Positions 52,699 to 63,654 of a stretch of DNA of 64,000 nt are shown here, one piece after another (positions within the stretch are counted from its first letter, which is position 1; the number at the start of each line of letters is the position of its first letter). A program made the translations under genes and the position numbers. The notes beneath the pieces are model-generated. The model saw only the letters and a program-made list of their open reading frames with translations, ran no database searches and was not told where the DNA came from. This DNA is from Cordylochernes scorpioides. Lineage: Eukaryota > Arthropoda > Arachnida > Pseudoscorpiones > Chernetidae. The DNA is taken from assembly GCA_030710605.1 (NCBI GenBank), contig CP092876.1, positions 90,582,890 through 90,646,889 on the forward strand, written 5' to 3'.

Positions 52699-55600
52699 CT
52701 ATTCAGGCTTGCAGTAGTAGACCCTGATGTGGTTATAGCTACAGGGAGAGCGACAGCATTCTTCAACAATGCCTCGTTTGATCGTCGACATTATATTGTT
52801 CGCTCTCTTGTTGTCCAGGAACATTTCTGGCTCTGATGCGGCGAGAGGGTCTGGAACACGCACAAATGGGTTATCTAGAATCGAATTAGAATACATAGTG
52901 AAATGGATAACCTAGCTGAAAATATTCTAATATAAATATAGAATTTATAAATTCAATTTCTTTTTTTGTTAAATTTCTCTACAAATAAATTCACTGGCAA
53001 TGTGTTTATATTAAATATCATCAAATATTATATCTACAGACCTTTCTTTCAAATATTATATCTATAGACAGGTCTGTGGGTCTAATATTTAATGCAATTT
53101 CAAAGAAACCTATTGGCAGTAAATATATTTTTACCAAAAATAAATATAGAATGTTATATAAGAATGGAAGGATATAAAGCATGAAGGTTTCTTTTACACA
53201 TAATTCAAACTTTTACTATCTTTGCTGATATGAGAAAATATAGTGAACCCTCACAGGTGTTAAGTCAATTTTATCTACTAGACCGCTCCTTAGAGCTTTA
53301 ATGCTGTATTGGATCATTCTGCTTATATATTCTATAATGCGGGGTGGTATTTTAGAATGGGATTCAAGTAAACAATAGACATAAGGTTTAGGGCAGTAGA
53401 ATTTTATATAAATATTTGCATCAAACAATGTTCTTCCGCAAACAATAGGGACAAGGCCAGTTAGGTAAATTTAATTATAAGCCGATAATGGGTCATTTAT
53501 TTATAAAACATTGAAGTATTAAAGAATGAATGTTTCTTTTACAATGGAATAAATTCCTAGAGGAGAGTAACAGCGAGTCACTGAAACGTCGGGAACAAAA
53601 TATAAATAAGTGGTTGATGTAGCTTTATATCAAAACTTTGTATTTTCGACAAATACCTTTTTGGTAAATACTTGAGCTGATAACGAATTAGCGATGCTAA
53701 AATAATTTCAATAAATTTAATTTGAACGTTTTTACTTTATGTGGAGATGAATCAAGAGGGTGGGGCATAATAGATTCTCATTCCGGAAATGGAGATAGAA
53801 CCCCAAAATAAACATATAGAGTATATATTCATATGTAGAATAGATTCAAAATTAGCGCATTTATATTTAAATAAAAATGAGGAGATATTTAATGCGCTAT
53901 TAATTTCATTCGTATAGCCAGAAACTTTCGGCATACCTCCCTACATCTACTCAAAAGTACAAAGCTATTGATTAGATAAAGCCTTTCAGATTTTTTAGGT
54001 ATTAGAGAGAGGGATTGAGATTTTGGAACTACTCTATTACATATTTATCAATATAAGGATTTATATGAGGTTAAATATAAAATAAATGTATAAACATTAA
54101 TAAATGATATTTATAAGGATAAATAGATAAAGAGAGAGTAGAGTTCATTTGATATTTTTTTAAAAAGAAACCCATCTCCAGAAAGATGTTACATTATTAT
54201 AATTTATATCCAGGAGATTCAAATAAAGTATGTTGTTATGAAATTTATAAAGTCAGAGATGATATAATTTAACGTCAAACGATATCGTTTCTTATTTGAA
54301 TGAAAAGAAACTCAACTCAAGTAATTTTTTGGTATTATTTTAATTTTTATTTAAATTTATTTAAAATATATATTTAATTTAAATATCTATTTCAGAGAAT
54401 TTCAAAAGAATCATAGAGCTCAGAATTCGCGACAGAATTGGTTATCTATATAGATGTCAGATAATAAATAAACCAACGAGGCTCTGGAACATTTGTAAGT
54501 GAGAAAGTCGAATTGCTTTCTAAAGGTATGGACATATGGTGTACTTACAGTAAAAGCAGACGCTAACTACACACCATGATTATCATGGCCACGTTTACTT
54601 GGTATATATACCACCACCATGGAATATATATTAAAATATGGTATAAATATTTATATTAAGATCAAAAAGACATATCCTGACCTGGGTCAAATGAACTTAT
54701 AGATTTTAGAGCGCTATCTAGTGGATCAGATATCAACTAAACGCTTATTTAGCAGGTTCCCTGAAATTTTGTTACCCTATTTTCTTGCTAATTCACAATA
54801 AGCCAACCACGAATCCGTTTCGGGCTGTTTGGCCCTCGTTAACGTGGCTTATATAAAGTAGAATTCTCTCTAAAAGACAAAACCTTGTTGCAGAGCCAAA
54901 TGGTCAATTTCTTCCAGGACTCGGTGTACTGACCTGGAAAAAGGGCTCTTTTGGTCGGCTCGTAGACGCCATTTGGGCAAACCAATGAAACAGCTTCAGC
55001 GAGATAATGGCCACATAGATTTTGTCTGCGCTTCTGGAGGGAGATGGCGCCGCAGAGAGTGATGGTAAATACCAGAATCACCAACACCTGACAACACACG
55101 AAGATCCAGACATCAATAGTAATAGACACCCAAATACTCATACTTGAAGAAATCGAAAATATGAAGAACACTAAACCTTTTTTATCTTTTAAATCTCATA
55201 TAGGCATTTTGGATAATTTTTATAAAGAAACATCTGAAGTGTTTCTTATGGGATTAGAAAAACTCCTAGTCATATATCATTGAGGGATTCAAAAGAATAA
55301 TAAAAAAAATAGATGATTCTTTATATATTTTAAATTTAATGAACATATGCTACACATTAATACAATGAATGAACTTTTTAGTTAATAATAAACATAGAAC
55401 ACTCTTTTCTAGTGAACAATTCTACAAGCATGTATTTTTCAGCACTTACACAAAAACCCTATACTGCGATAAATCCATGAAAGAACAACTTTTTGGCTTA
55501 CAAGATAAACATAGACCTTTCTATTCCAATGAACAATAAATTTCTGCTTCTACAAAATAAATCTAAATCATGATAAATCAATGAATTTGAAACGTAGCTT

Positions 55601-58600
55601 ACAAAATTGATATTTACAATTAATGATATCACTTTGGCTTTTACACAAGTAAACTATACCAGGCTAAAGACATAAATAAAGATACTCAGCTTACAAAAGA
55701 GTGACACTATTCCAATAAACATAATGCTAGGTTTGCACTCCCACTATAAATCTACAACACGGTAGTGTAAGAAATGATACAGCTTACAAAATAAACATCG
55801 ACTGGCTACTCTCTTTACCAATGAACACAATACTATTTTTCGCTCACACAGTAAGCCTAGTACACGCTAATACAATGAATAAAACATATAGCTTATAGAA
55901 TGAACATAGACTGGCCAATCTATTCCAATGAAAACAATACTACTTTATCGCTCACGTAATGAACAATACCACGCTACTACCATGAGTAAAACAACTTAGC
56001 GCAAAAAATAAACAAAGAATGGCCAATCTATTCCAATGAACAATTCTACATTCGCATTTACACAATGAACCTATACCATGCTAATACAACAAATAAAACA
56101 ACTTAGCTTACAATATGAACAAGGAACAGCCATCTATTCCAATGAACAATACTAATTTAGCGCTTACATAATGAACTTATACCATTCTAATACAATGAAT
56201 AAAACAACTTAGCTTACAAAATAAACAAAGAACGGCCATCTATTTTAATGAACAATACTACCTAAGCGCTTACACAATAAATTTTTACCATGTTACTACC
56301 ATGAATAAACAACTAGGCTTAAAAAAGAAAAAAGAACTGCCATCTATTCTAATGAACAATAGTACTTTGCGCTTACACAATGAATTTATACCGAGCTAAT
56401 ACAATGAATAAAACAAATTATCTTACCCAAATAAATATAGAACGACCAATATACTCCAATGATCAATTCTACTCTAGCACTAACACAATAAATTTCAAGA
56501 GAGTTCAATCAACTATTAAAATGAAGAACAAAGAATTTCTATCTTCCACACTAACATGAATTCACCCGGCTACCAGGTTGATTAGAAGTTGCACTGTTAT
56601 CTCATTTACATGACCATCAATAGTTGATATTAATTCCTAATCAACTACACATTGGATATATAAAACAAATTGGTATATTTAGTACCTTCATGAGATGCTA
56701 AACTGTAATATACCTTATAATAATATTATAATATACTCTGTTTAATTAATTTATTTTGATTGTTTGGATTTGGCAGCACTGTAATTATTGTTGTTGTTAT
56801 GAATCTATTTAAAAAGTGTACGTTTGACATTAAAAATATATATAATAAAAATTAGTTTATTAATTTAATAAAGCATATTTATTTATTTAATCGTAGAGAG
56901 AGAGAGAGAGGAACATAACAAAAATGGCGCAGCCGGCAGGATCGATCATCCTGCATTTTAAGAATAAAAAGGTAATTGGCTATAGCTTTAACCCTGATGC
57001 TAACGTTCTATCTATCCCTGAAGAATTTCAAATGCCCATTTATCACGAGCTCGTGTTTAAATGTGGAAAGAATCTAACTTCTTACTATTTAGAAAAGGAT
57101 TCTAATAGATTTGTTAAAGTTCCATCAAAAATAATTGAAATATACAAAAATCGATCATTTGAAGATTTACAAATTTGCGTAATGGATGAGGAGGAATTAG
57201 ATGCAAAATCTCTATTAACAGAAGACACTTTTAGCAAATTGATAACTACTGTAGCAGAACAACAAAAACTAGTTAATTATTTAGTTCAAAATTTAAGTTT
57301 AAACCAGCATGAATATACACCAAGACATGTCGAAATGAAAGCACCTGATTTCTCCGGTAATAACTTAGATCCAGCCACTTGGATAACCCTATATGAAAAT
57401 ATCTGTGCAAATAATGGTTGGGTAAAAGATCAATCCAAAATATATGGTATGAGAAACTACCTAGGGGGAACTGCACAATTGTGGTTCGATAGCAGACTTG
57501 CTGATGAATGCAACTTTAGCTGGGAAACATGGAAAGAAGATTTTGTATCCTCATTTGGGGATAACCCCATAGACAAATATGATAGGGCGTTCAAGTGGAG
57601 ATATCGAGGCGGCTCTCTGATCGATTACTTCCACCAAAAACAAAGGAAAATGCGATTAGGGATACCCGGCTTAAGTGAAAAGCTATTGATAATTGGAGTG
57701 ATTCATGGGCTACCCCCCAGATATGCAGAATCAGTTGTCCACTGTGAAAATCGAAAACAAAGAGACTCTTCTTCAGCTGCTGAAAAATATCCGTCCCAGT
57801 TTGGAGAAAAAACCTTTTGAACCCAAGCCCTACCAGACAACTGGCAACACAGTGGTCAAGAAGCCAGCCTATTTTGCCAAACTTGATCAAATTGAGGAGG
57901 CATCACAGACAATGAGCAATCAAAATAATTCTGTGTCTTCTCTTCAAAAAAACTAAATTTAGAGGGTTGTTCGATCCCGATGACAAAATCGATCCTATTT
58001 TTGTCTTGCAAAAGTCCCGATTCTATGTAGCCCGCTATTATAAATGGTGTAAAACTTGTTGCTTTCTTGGATCCAGGTTCTTCTATCAATCTAATGAGAA
58101 GAGACCTTTTGGCCAAATATAAATGGAAAAGTTATCCATCAGAGACCACGATAACAACGATTGACGAATGTCATGTCCGAGCTACTGAGAATATTGAGGT
58201 GGAACTTCAGGTTGACGATCAACAGAAAATGATGACGGCGACAATATTGAGGAAGATGCCATTCGAACTGTTAATAGGAAAGCCCACCATGAGGGATCTC
58301 CGCATTCAATGGAACTTTGGGACTGATGAGATTAAGTGCTTGTCTTTGCGGTCAAATGAAGTTATTTTTACCAGTGATGACCTGATCACTATATTCCCCA
58401 AGCTTTGCAATGTCTCCAAAAAGGAATTACCATTGCACGAGATCGACTTTCTATTGAAGCCCAATAATAACATCGTGGCGTGTAAACCTTACCCTATGTC
58501 AGATCACAAGAGAGCATGGACGGCTGGAAAAATCAAGGAGATGCTAGATGGGGATATTATTACTCCTTCAACTTCTGAGTACGCATCACCTTGTATTCTA

Positions 58601-61600
58601 GTTCCTAAAACGGACTCGTCCTACCGAGTCTGTATTGACTATCGACAGTTGAATAAAGAGACTTTTTTGGACCCTTTTCCTTTTCCTAGAATCGACTCAA
58701 TCATTAATAAATTTGGGGGTTGTCGATACTTTACAAAAATTGATTTGAAGGATGGGTTTTGGCAAGTCGGTCTAACTAAAGCCACGAGAAAGTTCTCTGC
58801 TTTTGTAACACCTGATGGACTTTATGAGTTTAAGAGACTACTGTTCGGGTGGAAAAATTCACCTCCTAGATTTCAAAGGGTTATGAGCGAGATGTTGGCT
58901 GATTTATTGGAACTCAGAGTGGTTGTTTACATTGACGACATTTGTTGTGGCGCCCCAACCCTTGAAGAATGTGCTTCCCTCACCTACAAAGTTCTCAATA
59001 GACTGAATCAATATAATATGACAGTGAACTTGGGCAAGTGCCAAATTTGTGTATCTGAGGTGGAACTTTTAGGTAGAATTATCAACGGTAACTCGAAGCA
59101 AATGAAGGAGGAAGTAATCGAAAAGGCTAAACTCATGAAACGCCCATATAATCTTAAGTCACTACAATGTTTTACTGGATTTACAGGTCATTTTCGGGCC
59201 TATATACCAAACTATGCCACGATAGTTCGACCGTTGGACAACCTGAAGAAAAAAAATTCTAGTTTTATGTGGTCTGATAAATGTGAAGAGGCCTATTTAA
59301 AACTCATTGATATCATCACGTCAAAACCAATACTGGCAATCCCAGATGAGTCATTGCCTTATGAAATGTCAACAGATGCTTCATATTATGGAACAGGGGC
59401 TATTCTATACCAGAGAGACGTGAATAAAAGGAAATCACTTCAACTCAGAGTGATTAGTTATTATTCATATACATTTTCCAAGGCTGAACAAAATTATTCC
59501 ATCACCGAAAAAGAATGGCTTGCTGTGTTGAAAGCTGTCAAACACTTCAGATGGTATTTGGAAAGCAAGTCTTTTGCTGTCCACACGGATCATCGCGCAT
59601 TGACACAGCTACTTTCCTGTGGCCATCTACGGGATCGACTTGCGAGGTGGCAGCTGTTTCTGAGCTCTTTCGAAATGAGAGTGAACCACCGTTCTGGCAG
59701 GGACCTCAGCGATGCAGACGCGCTGTCTAGATTGGCTGTAGAAACACCAAATTCCAGCGATCAAACCGTACTGTTTGTTAAACATCAGAGTATTCCTTTA
59801 AAATTAGAAGATCACGGGAAATATTTTGTCCCTCACGAACATCGAACTTCAATTTTATCTATGTACCATGATGATCCCTTATCAGGAGGACATTCGGGGT
59901 TTTGGAGGACATATTATAAAATGAAGCAACGCTTTGTTTGGCCTGGTATGAAGAATGACATAAGGAAATATGTATCTTCTTGTCCTATCTGTCAAAGGGT
60001 CAAGTTCAAGTATAAGAGCCGTCCTTCAAAGATGAGTTTGCCCCATCAATCAAGGGTACCTTTCCATACTGTACATGTAGATTTCGCCGAGGCTCCTTCT
60101 AACATCAAGGATAAGAATTCAACATTTTTACTACTTATTGACGAGGCAACTAGGGTAGTTCAAGCAAAGGCAATGAAACAACATGGCCGTGCTCTAATAA
60201 AATATTTCAACGAACATGAGGATCTGAAATCAGTGAGAACTATAGTCTCCGATCAAGGGAGATCATTTGTGTATGGAAAATTCCCTAGGTGGGCAACCTC
60301 CAAAGACATCCGATTAATAACTACTTCTCCTTATCACCCTGCAGGAAATGGTTTAGCGGAACGAGCTATACGAGATATAAAGACCTTTCTCTCGTGCTAT
60401 CCTCACTTCAAGGGTGGATGGAAAAATGCCTTAGAAGCGGCAGTACGCTACCATAATAGATCCTACAACTCCTACCTGGGTTGCTCCCCTTTATTCAAAC
60501 TTACAAAAACTTCCCCTGTTTTACCTGCCGATAAAGAGCTTAATCTTCACTGTCCCCTTTATGAAACAGAAAAAAGTCAAATTGAGCAAAACCTCTACCG
60601 ACAAAGAACAAAGTTTTATTTTAACAGTCGTAAGAAGGCCCTGCCACCAGAGATGAATATCGACGATTATATTTTGGTAAGACATCAGAAGGTTGGAAAG
60701 GAATGGAAGCTATCTGGTCCGCATCGAGTGACAAGGGTAACCAAAATGGATGGCCACCCCAAATATGTTGAATATGAGTCTGATGATAAAACTCCAAGAA
60801 CGGCTCACATCTCCAATATCCAACCTTATCTGCATCGACATCCCAGGAGGGATGAAGTCGCTTGAAGTCGGGGGAGTTGTAATATACCTTATAATAATAT
60901 TATAATATACTCTGTTTAATTAATTTATTTTGATCGTTTGGATTTGGCAGCACTGTAATTATTGTTGTTGTTATGAATATATTTAAAAAGTGTACGTTTG
61001 ACATTAAAAATATATATAAAAAAATTAGTTTATTAATTTAATAAAGCATATTTATTTATTTAATCGAAGAGAGAGAGAGGAACATTACATAAACAATAAT
61101 GGCAACGCGAGAAATATAAATCAAAGGTGAATAGCCACCTTCTTATAAAAGAAAAAGAATTGAGTTGCTGATTGGAAGCCACAAACTACCAATAAAACAG
61201 AAATTACAAATAATAATAATGATAAGAATATATATATGGTAATTTAAACAAACAACCCCATATTGTATTTACTTTATAACAAGATTTTAATGTTGTATAG
61301 TAGAAACACATCTGTAAATGGTTATATGCATGATTGACATGTGTCATTACATCATCATATGTAATGTAATTTGTACAAACTGAGGATAATAAATAAAACT
61401 CTGTAATAGATTAAGAGTTGAGCTAGAGAGATAGAAGTCAAACACGTCTCTATTCGAGATAGATGGAAGCCACAAAGCAACATCTAAAGATAGATTGAAA
61501 GCTGTCAGGACGGCACCAGTAGAATGTCACCTGACGACCCCCTCTCATATCTGGTGACATGCAAAACCGACTTTCTCAGAAACTGTACATAAAGCCCCGT

Positions 61601-62183
61601 CCTAGCTAAAAATACAGTTAGTTCACCATCTGCAGGAGCTCCACGTCGGTTGTACCCTAGGTCCATCTCATCCATCATGTAGACCAGTAAGAAATCTTCT
61701 ATCTCCCCATCTTTCGCTCCTAGCTCAACTTTTATCTGTTCACGGAACTTTCTTAGTGCAACTGTGTCTTCCTTTTTTGTGTGGACATTCCCAAGCTTTC
61801 CACTCTGCCTCGACCACGACTGCCTGTACTTTGTGAGAACTTTTAAAGGTCTTCCAAGGTGCAGAGAGGTACTAGAAAACTCCCCATCCTGACTGTTTCT
61901 CTCGGTCAACACAGTATAGCGAGAGTTGACAGGGACTCACACCACAGTTTAAGTCGATTGGATACCTCATCACATTTCTAGTCGACAGGATTCTCTACAA
62001 GAGGCTACAGTAACTCAACTCATTCCATATACATTTTTGAGATTATAATTAACTGAGAATAAAAAACTACCACAATAAACAGTAGTTTCAAATTCAAACA
62101 CAAATTACAATGTAAAACAATGGAGAGAAGTGACTTACTCTGAAACAAGCCATGTCTACTGACACGCTAGAAGGCTCCGCCAT
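52699..62183 (-). CDS. Insulin-like peptide gene 3 (complete, Gypsy-4 in intron 1)
   Basis: Exon 1: 62139-62153 (near ATG) or 62139-62183 (upstream ATG); donor GTAAGT. Exon 2: 54934-55087. Exon 3: 52699-52874. The splice sites are the same as in gene 2, and the joined frame is open. Chains: signal MACFRVLVILVF, B chain NLCGHYLAEAVSLVCPNGVY, A chain GIVEECCRSPC...YYC, identical to gene 2 in the A chain and differing by one residue (I to L) in the B chain. The C peptide differs at several sites. Intron 1 is about 7 kb because of a minisatellite, Gypsy-4 and a second insertion carrying an unknown ORF. Expected product: secreted two-chain hormone. Confidence 0.9.
55360..56490. repeat. AT-rich minisatellite in intron 1 of ILP gene 3
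   Basis: About ten to eleven units of 105-108 bases, same family as 32455-33270. Units carry CTATTCCAATGAACAA and AATACAATGAATAAAAC. Confidence 0.82.
56704..56920 (+). repeat. 5' LTR of Gypsy-4
   Basis: 217 bp, ends in a GA-repeat and AACATAACA. Confidence 0.92.
56924..57820 (+). pseudogene. Gypsy-4 gag
   Basis: 298 codons: N-terminal domain (ILHFKNKKVIGYSF), a hinge, then a capsid-like gag domain (APDFSGNNLDPATWITLYEN, WKEDFVSSFGDNPIDKYDRA, YFHQKQRKMRLG). No zinc knuckle is seen. The ATG overlaps the primer-binding sequence TGGCGCAGCCGGC, which begins 5 bases after the LTR. A frameshift near 57740 passes the reading to 57705-57956. Confidence 0.75.
57705..57956 (+). pseudogene. Gypsy-4 gag tail
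   Basis: Alternative frame picking up MQNQLSTVKIENKETLLQLL and continuing to a stop at 57954. The section between this and the protease contains further stops. Confidence 0.5.
58067..60865 (+). CDS. Gypsy-4 pol: protease end, RT, RNase H, integrase
   Basis: 932 open codons. It opens at the protease loop FLDPGSSINLM, where DTG or DSG is expected and a Pro stands in between; the codons before lie in the same frame only back to about 58030. RT: RVCIDYRQLNKETFLDPFPF, TKIDLKDGFWQVGL, VVYIDDICCG (residues about 286-295). RNase H STDASYYGTGAI (about 437). Integrase HHCC (GGHSGFW...CPICQ), then D in HVDFAEAPS (about 670), D in VSDQGRSF (about 728) and E in GLAERAIRD (about 763). Ends with GPHRVTRVTK. 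Best preserved transposon protein in the window. Confidence 0.88.
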   Translation: MDPGSSINLMRRDLLAKYKWKSYPSETTITTIDECHVRATENIEVELQVDDQQKMMTATILRKMPFELLIGKPTMRDLRIQWNFGTDEIKCLSLRSNEVIFTSDDLITIFPKLCNVSKKELPLHEIDFLLKPNNNIVACKPYPMSDHKRAWTAGKIKEMLDGDIITPSTSEYASPCILVPKTDSSYRVCIDYRQLNKETFLDPFPFPRIDSIINKFGGCRYFTKIDLKDGFWQVGLTKATRKFSAFVTPDGLYEFKRLLFGWKNSPPRFQRVMSEMLADLLELRVVVYIDDICCGAPTLEECASLTYKVLNRLNQYNMTVNLGKCQICVSEVELLGRIINGNSKQMKEEVIEKAKLMKRPYNLKSLQCFTGFTGHFRAYIPNYATIVRPLDNLKKKNSSFMWSDKCEEAYLKLIDIITSKPILAIPDESLPYEMSTDASYYGTGAILYQRDVNKRKSLQLRVISYYSYTFSKAEQNYSITEKEWLAVLKAVKHFRWYLESKSFAVHTDHRALTQLLSCGHLRDRLARWQLFLSSFEMRVNHRSGRDLSDADALSRLAVETPNSSDQTVLFVKHQSIPLKLEDHGKYFVPHEHRTSILSMYHDDPLSGGHSGFWRTYYKMKQRFVWPGMKNDIRKYVSSCPICQRVKFKYKSRPSKMSLPHQSRVPFHTVHVDFAEAPSNIKDKNSTFLLLIDEATRVVQAKAMKQHGRALIKYFNEHEDLKSVRTIVSDQGRSFVYGKFPRWATSKDIRLITTSPYHPAGNGLAERAIRDIKTFLSCYPHFKGGWKNALEAAVRYHNRSYNSYLGCSPLFKLTKTSPVLPADKELNLHCPLYETEKSQIEQNLYRQRTKFYFNSRKKALPPEMNIDDYILVRHQKVGKEWKLSGPHRVTRVTKMDGHPKYVEYESDDKTPRTAHISNIQPYLHRHPRRDEVA
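60878..61089 (+). repeat. 3' LTR of Gypsy-4
   Basis: 212 bp partner; the polypurine GTCGGGGGAG precedes it. Confidence 0.92.
61240..62030. other. Second insertion in ILP gene 3 intron 1
   Basis: Gene 2 reads GAATATATACATTTTTGAG here, while gene 3 has about 790 extra bases between the two halves. It has a TTTATAAC and an AATAAA on plus and the ORF at 61505-61912 on minus. No family recognised. A short ATAT lies on both sides. Confidence 0.55.
61505..61912 (-). CDS. Hypothetical ORF inside the intron insertion
   Basis: 135 codons with normal-looking amino-acid use (KLGNVHTKKEDTVALRKF, KVELGAKDGEIEDFLLVYMM, YNRRGAPADGELTVF). GC-richer than its surroundings. It might be a captured or retroposed host exon or part of an unknown element; no motif allows a call. 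Confidence 0.35.
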   Translation of the reverse strand: MLTERNSQDGEFSSTSLHLGRPLKVLTKYRQSWSRQSGKLGNVHTKKEDTVALRKFREQIKVELGAKDGEIEDFLLVYMMDEMDLGYNRRGAPADGELTVFLARTGLYVQFLRKSVLHVTRYERGSSGDILLVPS

Positions 62184-62184
62184 C

Positions 62185-62191
62185 TTATATA
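62185..62191 (-). promoter_or_regulatory. TATA box of ILP gene 3
   Basis: TATATAA on minus with TCAGT 31 bases downstream (A at 62160), then ATG at 62153. The conserved upstream region is cut at 62303 by a mariner. Confidence 0.6.
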
Positions 62192-62302
62192 CTAGTTCTT
62201 TGCATCGATTCCAGACGACCAGAACAGCTGTACATCAGATTAATGTCTTAGAGGCTTGTCAAAACATGTAAGGGAGATAAATCTTTGGAAAATAAATTAT
62301 AT

Positions 62303-62940
62303 ACGAGGAGCATCCAATAAATAAGTTTCCTTATTTTTTAACAAATAAACCACATTATTCACAATTATGCAGTTATTTTATTTTCATTATACAACTCATA
62401 GACTACTTCTCTAAATAATCACCATTTCTGTTCAAACATTTTTGGTACCGTTGTAGCAATTTTTAGATACCACTGTTGTACCAAGCCGTGTCCTGTCTTA
62501 GTAGCCAGTGGTTCGCCTCCGCCTGCACTTCGTCATCATTCGCAAAGTGCTTGCCTCCAAGGTGCCACTTGAGTGCTGGATAAAGATGGAAGTCGCTTGG
62601 GGCAAGTTCCGGAGAATAAGGTGGATGTGTGAAAATTTCCCATTTGAAGTTTTCGATAGCCATAACTTTGCCTGCAGAGATTGTGACCTTCGCCTTATTT
62701 GGTGCACTTTCCTCAGGCGTCTTCCACACCATGCTTTGTCGTTTTGTTTCTGGAGTTGAATGATGCACCCAGCTTTCATCTCCAGTGACAATACGGGAAA
62801 ACAGTTGATCTCCATCTCTTTGATGCATTTCCAGGAAAACTCGGGCTGCCTCCATCCGTTGTTGCTTGTGATTTTCCAAGAGTAATCTTGCGACCCATCT
62901 TGCGCAGACTTTTCGAAAATCCAAAACATCTTTAATAGAT
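62303..62940 (-). mobile_element. Truncated mariner upstream of ILP gene 3
   Basis: Left end ACGAGGAGCATCCAATAAAT is a mariner-type inverted repeat; no right end is seen. The transposase ORF inside is listed separately. It inserted about 112 bases upstream of the gene 3 TATA box. Confidence 0.75.
62463..62924 (-). pseudogene. Mariner transposase, internally deleted
   Basis: Carries the first catalytic D in RIVTGDESWVHH and the last region HPPYSPELAPSDFHLY with the third D. The middle, holding the second D (in a HDNARPH motif in the family), is missing between KVMA and IENFKWEIF. The N-terminal HTH is also cut. It could not cut DNA. Confidence 0.82.
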
Positions 62941-63560
62941 TATCCTGTTTTTCAAGACTACAGAGTCGAAAAAAAAATTAATAGTAAGAGATCCAGGTAT
63001 TTTTATTTCCAATGAGGAAATCAATATTAAATTCAATACCTTTTGTAGATATATTTTAAATTATATATATATAATTTATTTTATTCTCTTTGTACATGTT
63101 GACAGAAACACTCTTTGTACATAATTATTTTTATCGTTTTTTTCTCTCTTTCTCATTGTTAACATCATATGACTATTCCATTCACAGCCTAAAATCATTG
63201 TATATATAAATATAGACAAATGTATTGGCATACATGTATGACATGCATTTACATACATAAAATATTTTAAAAATATATTTTCAATTATATGAATATCTTC
63301 ATGTATATGAATATTATTATTCTCTTAATTCTTGTTTCGGGTAATAGCCTGTTAATGGACGTCATACGAGTAGTCTGATGGCGTGCCATTTTTTATACCA
63401 AATAAATAAAAAATGTCGTCGCCGTTAGGTTTTACTCCTTTTTTGAAATGATATCTGGCAATTCTTCCTCTAGTAAATTCACTTCTATTGTAGAAATCAA
63501 AAAGAAACGAGGATTCTAACAGTTATAATATATTTATAATTTTTATTTTCCAAAGCTTCA
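62941..63560. other. Intergenic region between divergent ILP genes 3 and 4
   Basis: AT-rich, no gene. 63340-63560 is the reverse-complement match of 33870-34120, the upstream region of gene 2, and so probably regulatory. Confidence 0.5.
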
Positions 63561-63646
63561 TCCCCCTCACATGTTTTGACAAACTTCTAAGACATTAATT
63601 TGATGTGCAGCTGTTCTGGTCGTCTGGAATCGATGCCAAGAACTGG

Positions 63647-63654
63647 TATATAAA
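63647..63654 (+). promoter_or_regulatory. TATA box of ILP gene 4
   Basis: TATATAAA with TCAGT downstream (A at 63678, again 31 bases), then ATG at 63685. Confidence 0.6.

Larger units (their letters stand above)
56704..61089 (+). mobile_element. Gypsy-4 LTR retrotransposon in ILP gene 3 intron 1
   Basis: LTRs 56704-56920 and 60878-61089 (TGTAATATACC...AACATTACA) with a few substitutions and indels between them. Perfect target-site duplication TAAAC (56699-56703 and 61090-61094). It lies antisense to the host gene. Deleting it restores the sequence seen in gene 2 (GATGCTA-AACAATAATGGCAA). Gag is frameshifted; pol is a long open ORF. Confidence 0.93.

Noticed and set aside
52633..52836. Plus-strand ORF over ILP gene 3 exon 3
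   Set aside because: Antisense shadow of the A-chain exon; the same shadow appears over the other copies.
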